Below, in pieces: positions 47,217 to 55,959 of a DNA stretch of 55,959 nt. The notes under the pieces are model-generated. The model was not told the DNA's origin. It worked only from the letters and a program-made list of their open reading frames with translations, and did no database searches. Position 1 is the first letter of the stretch. The number at the start of each line of letters is the position of its first letter. The stretch covers positions 1 through 55,959 of the forward strand of contig NZ_JAEK01000031.1 in NCBI RefSeq assembly GCF_000518865.1, in the 5' to 3' direction. Made by a program: the position numbers and the translations under genes. This stretch comes from Bacillus sp. J37 (GTDB lineage: Bacteria; Bacillota; Bacilli; Bacillales; Bacillaceae).

Positions 47217-48602
47217 TTATTTTCCTAAACAAAATTGAGAGAATAACTGATTAATTAAGCTCTCATGAACAGCGTCACCAATGATCTCTCCAAGTTGTTC
47301 CCAACATCTGGTCAAATCAATTTGTACAATATCAATCGGTACCCCTGCGTCTATTCCAACTAAAGCATCCTCAATTGATGTTTTTGCAGCAGTTAATAAT
47401 GCAATATGTCTGGAGTTTGATACATATGTTAAATCACCGCTTTGAACATTTCCTTTGAAAAACAATGCACTTATTGCTTCCTCAAGCTCGTCAATTCCTT
47501 GCTCTTCAAGTAACGATGTTGTTACAACCGGTCTTCCATTAGCTAATTCTTTTACTTTTTCAAGATCAATTCGTTTTTCTAAATCAGTTTTATTGACAAT
47601 GACAATAACGTCCATACCTTTAACTGCTTCAAATAGCTGAATATCTTCTTCAGAAAGCTTTTCATGAAAGTTTAATACTAAAAGAATCAAATCTGCTTCT
47701 TTTAATACTTTCCTTGACCGCTCTACACCAATTCTTTCTACAATATCTTCCGTCTCACGGATACCCGCTGTATCAACCAGACGGAGTGGGACACCTCTGA
47801 CATTTACATACTCTTCTATAACATCCCTTGTTGTACCGGGAATATCTGTTACAATCGCCTTGTTTTCCTGAACAAGACTATTTAATAAAGATGATTTCCC
47901 TACATTCGGTCTACCAATTATAACGGTTGAAAGACCTTCTCTTAAAATTTTCCCCTGCTGGGATGTCTGTAAAAGCTTACTTATTTCATCTTTTACGAAT
48001 GATGCCTTTTCTATGAGCATTTGATGTGTCATTTCTTCTACATCGTCGTACTCAGGATAGTCTATATTAACTTCAACATGGGCTAATGTTTCCAGGATTT
48101 CCTGTCTTAATCTTTGAACGAGCTTAGACAATTTCCCGTCCATTTGTCCTAATGCCACATTCATTGCCCTGTCTGTTTTTGCTCGAATTAAATCCATTAC
48201 AGCTTCGGCTTGGGATAAATCAATCCTGCCGTTTAGAAAAGCTCTTTTTGTAAATTCTCCGGGTTCTGCAAGTCTCGCCCCGTTTTGTATGATTAATTGC
48301 AGCACACGATTAACTGTCACAATACCACCATGGCAGTTTATCTCGACTACATCTTCCCTTGTAAATGTTTTAGGCCCTCTCATTAAAGAAACCATTACTT
48401 CCTCAACAACAGCATGTGTTGCTGGATCAATTATATGTCCGTAATGGATCGTATGGGAGTCAACCATTGTTAACCTTTTATTTGAAGGAGCTTTAAATAG
48501 CTTATCTGCAATTTGAATCGCATCTTCACCACTTAATCTGACAATTGCAATGGCTCCCTCTCCTAAAGGTGTTGATATCGCTGCGATTGTATCCAACTCC
48601 AT
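47217..48602 (-). CDS. mnmE: tRNA modification GTPase MnmE (TrmE/ThdF)
   Basis: MnmE partners MnmG in U34 modification. The 461-residue protein has the folate-binding N-terminal domain, a helical domain, and the inserted G domain: GRPNVGKSS (about 227-235), [13 protein letters not shown] and NKTD. The catalytic C-terminal CLGK is intact. The start at MELDTIAA has AGAGGTG upstream. A cluster of DnaA boxes lies 110-170 bases ahead. Confidence 0.97.
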   Translation of the reverse strand: MELDTIAAISTPLGEGAIAIVRLSGEDAIQIADKLFKAPSNKRLTMVDSHTIHYGHIIDPATHAVVEEVMVSLMRGPKTFTREDVVEINCHGGIVTVNRVLQLIIQNGARLAEPGEFTKRAFLNGRIDLSQAEAVMDLIRAKTDRAMNVALGQMDGKLSKLVQRLRQEILETLAHVEVNIDYPEYDDVEEMTHQMLIEKASFVKDEISKLLQTSQQGKILREGLSTVIIGRPNVGKSSLLNSLVQENKAIVTDIPGTTRDVIEEYVNVRGVPLRLVDTAGIRETEDIVERIGVERSRKVLKEADLILLVLNFHEKLSEEDIQLFEAVKGMDVIVIVNKTDLEKRIDLEKVKELANGRPVVTTSLLEEQGIDELEEAISALFFKGNVQSGDLTYVSNSRHIALLTAAKTSIEDALVGIDAGVPIDIVQIDLTRCWEQLGEIIGDAVHESLINQLFSQFCLGK

Positions 48603-48713
48603 CGCTACGATCACCTCTCTCTTTTATTTATATATACAAGTTCCTAATATCAACTCGACCAAATTTTAAAGATAGCATATTTCGTTTTCATAAGAAAGAA
48701 AAATTACTTTGTT

Positions 48714-48772
48714 TTATCCACATCATTTTATCCACTATCTTATATACCATTACTTATTTTAACTTATCCACA
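48714..48772. other. DnaA boxes upstream of mnmE
   Basis: Perfect TTATCCACA at 48714-48722 and 48764-48772, with a one-mismatch box at 48728-48736, all in the same orientation. A DnaA-box cluster near thdF (mnmE) is known in B. subtilis, as I recall. Other than this and the jag terminator the 48603-48959 gap holds nothing I can name. Confidence 0.7.
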
Positions 48773-48939
48773 TGTTAATAACAATATTTGCTGCACATAG
48801 TAAATTGATCCTAAGTAAAAAAACCGATTAAAAAAGCAGAAATGAACACTTTTAATTTAATTGAACAAAAATTATGGGTGTTTTAAATGGGGAATGTTTA
48901 ACGATTAATTACTTTCTTAATATAATGATAATTAGAAGC

Positions 48940-48974
48940 AAAAAAAGAGGATGACTTTGTCATCCTCTTTTTTT
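48940..48974 (-). terminator. Terminator of the yidC-jag operon
   Basis: AAAAAAAGAGGATGAC pairs perfectly with GTCATCCTCTTTTTTT around a 3-base loop; the stem uses the last codons of jag. Confidence 0.92.
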
Positions 48975-49586
48975 AGGTGATATAACTAAATGTCTGTTAG
49001 GCTCTTCGCCAACTGAGTATGTTTTAATTTCTTTAAATTCAGCAAGTGCAGCATGGATTACTTTTCTTTCATATGAAGGCATTGGCTCTAAAGAAACATT
49101 TTTTGAAGTACGAATTGCCTGTTTAGCAAGCCTTCCCGCAAGCTGTTTTAATGTTTCTTTTCTTTTTTCCCGATAATTTTCAGCATCCAATATAATCTGC
49201 AGATAATGATTGGAGTTGCGGTTAGCAACTAATTGGGTAAGATATTGCAAAGAATTTAATGTCTGCCCTCTTTTTCCAATTAACACTGACATTTTATCTC
49301 CAGACAGTTGAATTTTTATCACTTTTCCGGATTGTTTTACCTGAACATTTGCATTAATCCCCATTTTTTGTATAACATCAGCTAAAAACTCTTGTACAGC
49401 TTTAGTTGGGTTATGAATGAGTGTTACTTTGACACTAGCAGGTTTCTTACCAAAAACTCCGAAAAGACCCTTTTTTCCTTCATCAAGAATTGTGATTTCA
49501 ACTTCGTCTCGTTTTGCTTGCAATTGCTTTAATGCTTCCTCTACTGCTTCATTGACAGTTTGTCCATTAGCAGTTACTTCCATCAC
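48960..49586 (-). CDS. jag: RNA-binding protein KhpB (Jag)
   Basis: A 208-residue KhpB/Jag protein: Jag N-terminal domain (about 1-50, [22 protein letters not shown]), type-II KH domain (about 75-150, [15 protein letters not shown]) and R3H domain (about 150-208, [14 protein letters not shown]). It binds RNA and affects elongation and sporulation in Gram-positives. The start overlaps yidC by 4 bases, showing an operon. Confidence 0.96.
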   Translation of the reverse strand: MMEVTANGQTVNEAVEEALKQLQAKRDEVEITILDEGKKGLFGVFGKKPASVKVTLIHNPTKAVQEFLADVIQKMGINANVQVKQSGKVIKIQLSGDKMSVLIGKRGQTLNSLQYLTQLVANRNSNHYLQIILDAENYREKRKETLKQLAGRLAKQAIRTSKNVSLEPMPSYERKVIHAALAEFKEIKTYSVGEEPNRHLVISPKKRG

Positions 49587-50350
49587 TTTTTATTTCCTCC
49601 ATCTTTTGCGGCCTTTAATTCGGGACCTTTTACAAAATATGTTTGAACAATCATGAAGAGATTTCCGACTACCCAATATAAAGATAGAGCAGCAGGGAAA
49701 CTTATTGCGAAAACAACGATCATAATCGGCATAAGCCATAACATCATAGCCATTTGTGGGTTTTGATTAGCATTTCCGGCCATCATCATTTTTTGTTGAA
49801 TAAATGTTGTGACACCTGCAACTAACGGTAGAATGAAGTAAGGATCTCTTTCACCTAAGTCAAACCATAGGAAATTGTGCTGGGCGATTTCCTCAGTTCT
49901 CATAATTGCATGATAGAACCCGATTAAAATCGGCATTTGAATAATTAAAGGAAAACAACCTGCAAGTGGATTAACACCATGCTGCTGGAATAACGCCATT
50001 GTTTCCTGTTGAAGTTTTTGTTGAGTTTGTTGATCTTTCGAGCTATATTTTTCTCTTAATTTTTGCATTTCCGGTTGAATAGCTTGCATTGCTTTAGAAC
50101 TTTTCATTTGTTTGATCATCAACGGCAATATAGCCAATCGGATTATGAGTGTTACAATAACGATTGAAATACCATAATTATCACCAGTTATCTCTGCAAA
50201 ATATGTAATAAGTTGTGATAAAGGATAAACAATGTAAGAATTCCAGAACCCTTCACTTTCAGATGTAATCGGAACATTTACTTCCGTACAACCAGTTAAT
50301 AGAGCCAGGATCCCTACTAATCCTGCAATTAAAAATATGCGCCTCTTCAA
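49583..50350 (-). CDS. spoIIIJ: Membrane protein insertase YidC (SpoIIIJ type)
   Basis: A 255-residue YidC1 insertase. A lipoprotein signal ([19 protein letters not shown], lipid-attached Cys21) is followed by five membrane segments, with the hydrophilic-groove arginine in [14 protein letters not shown] and the [13 protein letters not shown] segment. The location after rnpA marks it as the SpoIIIJ paralogue used vegetatively and in sporulation. Confidence 0.95.
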   Translation of the reverse strand: MKRRIFLIAGLVGILALLTGCTEVNVPITSESEGFWNSYIVYPLSQLITYFAEITGDNYGISIVIVTLIIRLAILPLMIKQMKSSKAMQAIQPEMQKLREKYSSKDQQTQQKLQQETMALFQQHGVNPLAGCFPLIIQMPILIGFYHAIMRTEEIAQHNFLWFDLGERDPYFILPLVAGVTTFIQQKMMMAGNANQNPQMAMMLWLMPIMIVVFAISFPAALSLYWVVGNLFMIVQTYFVKGPELKAAKDGGNKK

Positions 50351-50500
50351 ACCTTTTTCCTCCTAATCAATAATTGATACCCTTTTTGTACGTTAAAAGA
50401 TAGAAAAAGTTCCACATAGGTATTATCTTAACACTTTTATTCATGGAATTGTTTTGTCTGATGAAGTTTTCATTGATATAATTTCTACAATTTTCATCAT

Positions 50501-50845
50501 CTATTTATTTTGATATATTTTGGCTTTTCTAAACAAGTGGTTCAAGCTGCCTTTTACCTCATGATAATTCATGTCTGCAGCTGGTTTCCTTGCAATAATA
50601 ATAAATTCTTTTCCACTGGCAATTCGATGTTTTTCTTCTGAAAAAACCTGTCGAATTAAACGCTTAACTTTATTGCGTGTGACAGCATTACCTATCTTCT
50701 TACTTACTGATAGTCCGATCCTAAATTCCTTTTCTTCCGGTTTTTGCATTATATAAAGAACAAATTGTCTATTGGCAACTGACTTACCTTTTTTAAAGAC
50801 AACTTGAAAATCTTTATTTTTCTTAATTCTGTACTTCCTTTTCAT
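50501..50845 (-). CDS. rnpA: Ribonuclease P protein component
   Basis: RnpA of 114 residues: the FxxxFKKG-like start ([14 protein letters not shown]), the RNR motif [14 protein letters not shown] and [23 protein letters not shown] precedes the ATG (GTGAAGGAAA). It is 254 bases from rpmH, farther than in many bacteria, with a terminator in between. Confidence 0.96.
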   Translation of the reverse strand: MKRKYRIKKNKDFQVVFKKGKSVANRQFVLYIMQKPEEKEFRIGLSVSKKIGNAVTRNKVKRLIRQVFSEEKHRIASGKEFIIIARKPAADMNYHEVKGSLNHLFRKAKIYQNK

Positions 50846-50968
50846 TTTCCTTCACTCCGGTTTGTTCTGCTATTATGTCAACAACAGAATGATCACCATC
50901 ATTATATCTGAAATACTCTTGATTTAAACTTACTTATATTGTGTCTTCTACCTCTTTTAAACCAGATC

Positions 50969-50998
50969 ACTATACTTACATCAAATCTAATATGTAAA
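50969..50998 (-). promoter_or_regulatory. Candidate rnpA promoter
   Basis: Minus strand: TTTACA (50993-50998), 18 bases, TATAGT (50969-50974). It would let rnpA-yidC-jag be expressed independently of rpmH. Confidence 0.45.
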
Positions 50999-51069
50999 AC
51001 ACTCTGTTAACTTGTCCGCAAATTACGCTCCAATTAACATAGTGCCTTTAATAACCATTACTTTATCTT

Positions 51070-51099
51070 AAAAAAAGAGACCACTGACTTTTCAGTGGC
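51070..51099 (-). terminator. Terminator directly after rpmH
   Basis: CCACTGA and TCAGTGG (4-base loop) with CTCTTTTTTT on the minus strand, starting at the rpmH stop codon. Confidence 0.88.
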
Positions 51100-51234
51100 C
51101 TATGCTGATAATACTTTTCTTCCTCTGCGACGACGGCGAGCAAGAACTTTACGTCCATTAGCTGTGCTCATACGGCTACGGAAACCATGAACTTTACTAC
51201 GTTTACGTTTATTTGGTTGATAAGTACGTTTCAT
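51100..51234 (-). CDS. rpmH: 50S ribosomal protein L34
   Basis: The 44-residue L34 begins [18 protein letters not shown] and ends in an arginine-rich tail with KVLSA. GGGAGG lies 9 bases before ATG. It is easily overlooked because of its length. It reads away from dnaA and marks the left border of oriC. Confidence 0.98.
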   Translation of the reverse strand: MKRTYQPNKRKRSKVHGFRSRMSTANGRKVLARRRRRGRKVLSA

Positions 51235-51280
51235 ATATTGACACCTCCCTGAGGAATAACAGTTAAAGACAGTCTTACTA

Positions 51281-51310
51281 ATTATAGTTACCTACCACAT
51301 AAATTGTCAA
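51281..51310 (-). promoter_or_regulatory. rpmH promoter
   Basis: Minus strand: perfect TTGACA (51305-51310), 18 bases, perfect TATAAT (51281-51286). Confidence 0.85.
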
Positions 51311-51421
51311 CCACCAACTGCTAATTTCATTTTAGGCAAACATTTTAAACGTATTTAATACTACGCTAAAAAAATAATTTGTTAGATGTATGAAATCCTC
51401 TTCTCCTTCTACAAGATAGCC

Positions 51422-51685
51422 TGTGGATATTTTTTCGACATGATTCTTCACTATCCACATCTGTTATCGACAAGTTTTTCACATATTTTATCATTGTGGA
51501 CAATTTATTTTAACAAATGATTAATTATGTGGATAAGTTTGTAAAAACCGTTGCATATCTAGTTTTATTCTGATATTATATTTGTGTTTTCACTCTTAAT
51601 AAACTATTGGCATTTCCAACATATCCACAGACTGTGGATAACATGTGGAAAGTTTATAAACAGGTTGTGTAAATTGTTGTCCACA
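51422..51685. other. oriC: oriC, upstream half (DnaA-box cluster before dnaA)
   Basis: Between rpmH and dnaA, DnaA boxes on both strands include perfect TGTGGATAA at 51528-51536 and 51633-51641, and near-perfect copies at 51422-51430, 51451-51459, 51464-51472, 51495-51503, 51621-51629 and 51677-51685. This is the incA/incB-type half of a bipartite Bacillus origin and overlaps the dnaA promoter, consistent with DnaA autoregulation. Confidence 0.9.
51551..51579 (+). promoter_or_regulatory. dnaA promoter
   Basis: TTGCAT (51551-51556), 17 bases, TATTAT (51574-51579). The leader of about 250 bases contains several DnaA boxes. Confidence 0.7.
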
Positions 51686-51833
51686 AGTCGTGGGTTTTGT
51701 CGAAAAGACGTTTTTTTACTATATTATATATTTATTCACATTCGTCAACTTTTGCATGTTTATACACGTATATTCGCAGCTTGTACAATTGTTATACAAA
51801 AGAGCGTTTTGGCAAAGGAGGGACACTACGTAA

Positions 51834-53186
51834 ATGGAGAATATTTCTGAGCTATGGGATAAGGCTTTGGCAGAGATTGAAAAAAAAATAAGTAAGCCCA
51901 GCTTTGAAACATGGCTAAAATCAACAAAAGCTCATGGAATTCAGGGGGACACTTTAACAATTACTGCTCCAAATGAATTTGCCAGAGACTGGTTGGAATC
52001 CAGATACTTGCATTTAATTGCGGATTCAATCTATCAATTAACTGGTGAAGAATTTGCAATAAAATTTATTATTCCCCAAAATCAAACAGATGATGACTTT
52101 GTTCCTAATTCACCTATCAAACAAATAAATAAACAGGATGAGGAACATACTGAATTACCGCAAAACATGTTAAACCCTAAATATACGTTTGATACGTTTG
52201 TAATAGGATCCGGCAACCGCTTTGCTCATGCAGCATCTTTAGCAGTAGCCGAGGCACCTGCTAAAGCTTACAATCCTTTGTTTATCTACGGAGGAGTTGG
52301 ACTTGGGAAAACTCACTTAATGCACGCTATCGGCCATTATGTAATCGATCATAAACCATCTGCAAAGGTTGTTTATTTATCCTCCGAGAAGTTTACAAAT
52401 GAATTTATTAATTCTATTAGAGATAATAAGACTGTCGAATTTAGAAATAAATATAGAAGTGTTGATGTTTTACTAATTGATGATATTCAATTTTTAGCAG
52501 GAAAAGAACAAACTCAAGAGGAATTTTTCCATACTTTTAATACACTTCATGAAGAAAGCAAACAAATTGTTATTTCAAGTGATCGTCCACCGAAGGAAAT
52601 CCCGACTTTAGAGGATCGCCTTCGTTCCCGCTTTGAGTGGGGGTTAATTACAGATATTACTCCGCCGGACTTAGAAACGAGAATTGCTATCCTTAGGAAA
52701 AAGGCCAAAGCAGAAGGGCTTGATATACCTAATGAAGTGATGCTTTATATTGCAAATCAAATTGACTCAAATATTCGGGAATTAGAAGGTGCACTAATTC
52801 GTGTTGTTGCCTATTCTTCCCTTATAAATAAAGATATAAATGCAGATTTAGCTGCTGAAGCATTAAAAGACATCATTCCAAACTCCAAACCTAGAATGAT
52901 TTCAATTAGTGATATTCAACGAATAGTTGGACAGGAGTTTCAAGTTAAATTAGAAGATTTCAAAGCGAAGAAGAGAACAAAATCAGTCGCCTTTCCTAGA
53001 CAAATCGCTATGTATTTATCTAGAGAATTAACTGATTCTTCACTCCCGAAAATTGGAGAGGAATTTGGAGGACGTGACCATACAACTGTTATTCATGCTC
53101 ATGAAAAAATTTCTAAGATGCTTCAATCTGATGAATTACTGCAACAACAGTTAAAAGAAATTACAGGTTTATTAAAAGGCTCTTAA
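51834..53186 (+). CDS. dnaA: Chromosomal replication initiator DnaA
   Basis: DnaA of 450 residues with all four domains: domain I (about 1-85, [24 protein letters not shown]), a short linker, AAA+ domain III with Walker [16 protein letters not shown] (about 151-165), Walker [14 protein letters not shown] and sensor regions, and domain IV ending [16 protein letters not shown], the DnaA-box recognition helix. AAAGGAGGG lies about 13 bases before the ATG. First gene of the dnaA-dnaN operon. Confidence 0.99.
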   Translation: MENISELWDKALAEIEKKISKPSFETWLKSTKAHGIQGDTLTITAPNEFARDWLESRYLHLIADSIYQLTGEEFAIKFIIPQNQTDDDFVPNSPIKQINKQDEEHTELPQNMLNPKYTFDTFVIGSGNRFAHAASLAVAEAPAKAYNPLFIYGGVGLGKTHLMHAIGHYVIDHKPSAKVVYLSSEKFTNEFINSIRDNKTVEFRNKYRSVDVLLIDDIQFLAGKEQTQEEFFHTFNTLHEESKQIVISSDRPPKEIPTLEDRLRSRFEWGLITDITPPDLETRIAILRKKAKAEGLDIPNEVMLYIANQIDSNIRELEGALIRVVAYSSLINKDINADLAAEALKDIIPNSKPRMISISDIQRIVGQEFQVKLEDFKAKKRTKSVAFPRQIAMYLSRELTDSSLPKIGEEFGGRDHTTVIHAHEKISKMLQSDELLQQQLKEITGLLKGS

Positions 53187-53234
53187 TTTTAATAGATGAA
53201 TAATGTGAATAACTAGTACAGATATATACACAGT

Positions 53235-53365
53235 CTGTCCACATGTGGATAGGCTGTGTTTCTCTTCCTTCGGGATAGTTATCCACATTTCCACAGCGCC
53301 TACTAGTACTTCTATTATATTTTTAATAAAAAATAATATAACTAAACATAAAAAAATTTCACAAA
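53235..53365 (+). other. oriC: oriC, downstream half with DnaA-trio and AT-rich unwinding region
   Basis: Between dnaA and dnaN: boxes CTGTCCACA (53235), TGTGGATAG (53244-53252) and perfect TTATCCACA (53279-53287), then a short GC-rich AGCGCC, then TACTAGTACTTCTATTAT (about 53301-53318), which fits the DnaA-trio pattern of the B. subtilis unwinding region, and finally an AT-only stretch. This is where the strands would open. Confidence 0.85.
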
Positions 53366-53419
53366 TCCTATTTGCATTGCTAGAATTTAAATTGGCTTAG
53401 GAACAGGAGGAATTAAATC

Positions 53420-54556
53420 ATGAAGTTTATAATTCAGCGAGATAAATTAGTTCAAGGTGTACAAGATGTAATGAAAGCTGTGTCATCCAGAACAACAATT
53501 CCTATTTTGACAGGAATTAAGATTGTTGCTCATACTGAGGGTGTTACCTTAACTGGTAGTGATTCTGATATCTCTATTGAATCTTTTATACCAGCTGAAG
53601 AAGATGGTAAAGAATTTGTAGAAATTGTCCAAGCCGGTAGTGTTGTATTAACAGCAAAGTTTTTTAGTGAAATCGTAAAGAAACTTCCAATGGAAATCGT
53701 TGAAATTGAAGTAGGTAATCATCATTCCACGATCATTCGATCCGGTAAAGCAGAGTTTAGTCTTAATGGTTTAGATGCTGAAGAATACCCACTTCTTCCA
53801 CAAATTGAGGAAGATAATATCTTTAAAATTCCAACGGACTTACTAAAAGCAATGATTCGTCAAACCGTATTTGCTGTTTCAACTTCTGAAACAAGACCTA
53901 TTTTAACAGGTGTTAATTGGAAACTTGAAAATGGTGAACTGATTTGTATAGCTACAGATAGCCACCGTTTAGCATTAAGAAAAGCCATGATTAATTCTGA
54001 AAATCAAAGTTATTATAATGCTGTTATTCCTGGGAAAAGTCTAAGTGAATTAAGTAAAATCCTTGATGATACTAGTGAGCCGATTGAAATTGTTATTACT
54101 GAAAATCAAGTCTTATTTAAAGCAAAAAACTTATTGTTTTTCTCAAGATTGTTAGACGGTAATTATCCAGATACATCCCGTTTAATACCCTCAGATAGCA
54201 AAACAAATCTAACATTGAATTCAAAGGAATTTTTACAAGCTATTGATCGTGCCTCTCTACTTGCAAAGGAAGCACGAAATAATGTTGTTAAACTGTCAAC
54301 TTTAACAGATGGAATGATTGAAGTATCATCTAACTCTCCTGAAATTGGGAAAGTAAGTGAGGAAATTCAAGCAGAAGAAGTTGTTGGAGAAGAACTGAAA
54401 ATTTCTTTCAGTGCAAAATATGTAATGGATGCTTTAAAGGCACTCGAAGGAACAGAGATACATGTTAATTTTACTGGAGCGATGAGACCGTTTGTGATTC
54501 GGACAAAAGATGATGATTCTATGCTTCAGCTCATTTTACCAGTAAGAACATATTGA
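53420..54556 (+). CDS. dnaN: DNA polymerase III beta sliding clamp
   Basis: The 378-residue clamp starts MKFIIQRDKLVQGVQDVMKAVSSRTTIPILTG and ends in the conserved MRPFVIRTKDDDSMLQLILPVRTY, with three repeated clamp domains of about 125 residues. AGGAGG precedes ATG. A terminator follows. Confidence 0.98.
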   Translation: MKFIIQRDKLVQGVQDVMKAVSSRTTIPILTGIKIVAHTEGVTLTGSDSDISIESFIPAEEDGKEFVEIVQAGSVVLTAKFFSEIVKKLPMEIVEIEVGNHHSTIIRSGKAEFSLNGLDAEEYPLLPQIEEDNIFKIPTDLLKAMIRQTVFAVSTSETRPILTGVNWKLENGELICIATDSHRLALRKAMINSENQSYYNAVIPGKSLSELSKILDDTSEPIEIVITENQVLFKAKNLLFFSRLLDGNYPDTSRLIPSDSKTNLTLNSKEFLQAIDRASLLAKEARNNVVKLSTLTDGMIEVSSNSPEIGKVSEEIQAEEVVGEELKISFSAKYVMDALKALEGTEIHVNFTGAMRPFVIRTKDDDSMLQLILPVRTY

Positions 54557-54565
54557 TTCCTTTTG

Positions 54566-54603
54566 AAGGACGGACTGATTTTTATGTCAGTCCTTTTCTT
54601 TTA
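54566..54603 (+). terminator. Terminator of dnaN
   Basis: GGACTGA and TCAGTCC around an 8-base loop, then TTTTCTTTT, right after dnaN. Confidence 0.85.
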
Positions 54604-54705
54604 TCTGTAAAAATTTTGATGTATGGTCAAATTTACCTATGTGCTACGAAAATTAGGATTCAGTGTCTTTCTGGAGTGGACACTAAAAAGAGATACTGAG
54701 AGTAG

Positions 54706-54735
54706 TTGTACTTATGGTCAAATTTTTAGTAAAAT
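54706..54735 (+). promoter_or_regulatory. Candidate promoter of yaaA-recF
   Basis: TTGTAC (54706-54711), 18 bases, TAAAAT (54730-54735), about 35 bases ahead of yaaA. A 13-base word TATGGTCAAATTT in the spacer (54713-54725) also occurs at 54622-54634. Confidence 0.5.
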
Positions 54736-54773
54736 AAAAAGGTTAGAGACTACTGATGAGAAAGGTGGTTACT

Positions 54774-54989
54774 ATGGCTAAACCTGTTAAAATTGATTCG
54801 GAGTTTATTACACTAGGTCAATTTCTGAAATTGGCAGATGTCATTCAGTCTGGGGGAATGGCAAAATGGTTTTTATCAGAATATGAGATCTTTGTAAATA
54901 ATGAGCCTGAAAATCGTCGTGGAAAGAAATTAAGAGATGGCGATGTTCTTTATATACCTGATTTCGGCACGTATATTGTGAAAAATTAA
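54774..54989 (+). CDS. yaaA: S4-domain RNA-binding protein YaaA (RlbA)
   Basis: A 71-residue S4-like protein ([25 protein letters not shown], then [17 protein letters not shown]), the same length as B. subtilis YaaA, always between dnaN and recF. ATG at 54774 has AAAGGTGG upstream. It is thought to act in large-subunit ribosome assembly. Confidence 0.95.
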   Translation: MAKPVKIDSEFITLGQFLKLADVIQSGGMAKWFLSEYEIFVNNEPENRRGKKLRDGDVLYIPDFGTYIVKN

Positions 54990-55005
54990 AGTTGGTGTAC
55001 AAAAT

Positions 55006-55959
55006 TTGTTTATAAAAGAGCTGAAATTAAAAAATTATCGTAATTATGACGACTTGACTGTACAATTCGAAAACAAAGTGAATGTGATTCTTGGAGAAAA
55101 CGCCCAAGGAAAAACAAATGTTATGGAATCAATCTATGTTCTGGCCATGGCTAAATCACACCGAACTTCGAATGATAAGGAATTAATAGGTTGGGATAAA
55201 GAGTATGCTAAAATAGAAGGTAGCATTGAAAAATATAATCGCTCAACAGCTCTTCAGTTGGTTATTTCCAAAAAGGGAAAAAAGGCAAAATTAAATCATA
55301 TAGAACAAGAGAAATTAAGTCAGTATGTCGGGGGCATGAATGTTATCATGTTTGCTCCTGAGGATTTAAATTTGGTAAAAGGAAGTCCTCAAGTTAGACG
55401 GCGATTTATTGATATGGAAATTGGTCAGGTTTCTGCTGTTTATCTTCATGACTTAAGTCGATATCAAAAAATTATGCAGCAGCGAAATCATTACTTGAAA
55501 TTGTTACAGCTAAGAAAGCAAAAAGATCAAACTATGCTTGATGTTTTAACAGAGCAACTAAGTGAAGCGGCTGCCAAAATTATTAATAAACGTCTACAGT
55601 TTGTATCTGAGCTCCAAAAATGGGCTGAGCCGGTTCATTCTGGCATTAGTAGAGGATTGGAAACACTTAAAATTAAATATAAGCCTTCTGTAGATGTATC
55701 AGAAGATTATGATTTGACAAAAATGATAGAAGCATATGAACAAAAATTTGCTAAAATAAGAGAGAAAGAAATAGAACGTGGGGCTACTCTTGCGGGACCT
55801 CATCGTGATGATATGCTCTTTTACGTGAATGATCATGATGTGCAAACATATGGGTCGCAAGGTCAGCAGAGAACAACTGCTCTATCCTTGAAATTGGCTG
55901 AGATTGATTTGATTCATAACGAAATAGGAGAATATCCGATTCTTTTGCTGGATGATGTT
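55006..55959 (+). CDS. recF: Recombination mediator RecF (partial, cut by window edge)
   Basis: 318 codons of RecF, an SMC-like ATPase that loads RecA at gaps through RecO/RecR. Walker [14 protein letters not shown] is near residue 30, followed by [12 protein letters not shown] and, near the end of the window, AGPHRDD, the SQGQQRT signature and Walker B LLLDDV, so only the last 50 or so residues are missing. It begins at a TTG with GGTG about 8 bases upstream, 17 bases after yaaA; no ATG is available. Confidence 0.96.
   Translation, partial: MFIKELKLKNYRNYDDLTVQFENKVNVILGENAQGKTNVMESIYVLAMAKSHRTSNDKELIGWDKEYAKIEGSIEKYNRSTALQLVISKKGKKAKLNHIEQEKLSQYVGGMNVIMFAPEDLNLVKGSPQVRRRFIDMEIGQVSAVYLHDLSRYQKIMQQRNHYLKLLQLRKQKDQTMLDVLTEQLSEAAAKIINKRLQFVSELQKWAEPVHSGISRGLETLKIKYKPSVDVSEDYDLTKMIEAYEQKFAKIREKEIERGATLAGPHRDDMLFYVNDHDVQTYGSQGQQRTTALSLKLAEIDLIHNEIGEYPILLLDDV

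Noticed and set aside
51584-51891. Plus-strand open frames of 64-88 codons in front of dnaA
   Set aside because: They overlap the dnaA leader and the DnaA boxes of oriC and have no start signals.

Overview
The window is oriC-proximal chromosome from an endospore-forming, low-GC Bacillaceae. I cannot fix genus or species. Gene order from rlmH (15.4 kb) through the walRKHIJ-htrC operon, a Lys-Glu-Asp-Phe tRNA cluster, purA, dnaC, rplI, gdpP, rpsR-ssbA-rpsF, ychF, yyaE, yyaC, soj-spo0J, noc, rsmG, mnmG, mnmE, jag, yidC, rnpA, rpmH, then dnaA-dnaN-yaaA-recF, is the classical Bacillus origin layout. Leftward genes (minus strand) and rightward genes (plus strand) diverge at a bipartite oriC around 51.2-53.4 kb. 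Sporulation-associated genes (spo0J/soj, a SpoIIIJ-type YidC, a YyaC spore protease) support an endospore former.

The left 15.4 kb is an accessory island that abuts the 3' end of rlmH, the same target used by staphylococcal SCC elements. Its right end carries two adjacent large serine recombinases (12136-13638 and 13708-15480) on the plus strand. The second reading frame runs across the junction into antisense rlmH. The cargo, read leftward, is a five-gene GTP-dependent restriction-modification system: two 5-methylcytosine methyltransferases, a 232-aa putative DNA-binding subunit, an McrB-like AAA+ motor and a DUF2357/McrC-like nuclease. Next come a tiny Cys-rich protein, a complete Gabija pair (gajA-gajB), a 5'-truncated replication-relaxation-like gene, and the start of an IS21-family element that appears to have interrupted it. 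The far end of the island lies outside the window, so its full size and second attachment site cannot be seen.

The core region is ordinary in content but rich in origin-associated signals. There are DnaA-box clusters between rlmH and htrC and upstream of mnmE, the two oriC halves (the second with a DnaA-trio-like tract), a perfect parS inside spo0J, and a near-parS sequence within a 36-bp palindrome at the end of rsmG. Other points are a truncated second copy of tRNA-Phe, several Bacillus-type intergenic repeats, twin PurR-box-like motifs upstream of purA, and two small genes easily missed by length cut-offs (rpmH and a 51-aa CxxH/CxxC protein). The best candidates for new biology are the defence island as an SCC analogue in a Bacillus relative and the split architecture of its McrBC-type restriction module.
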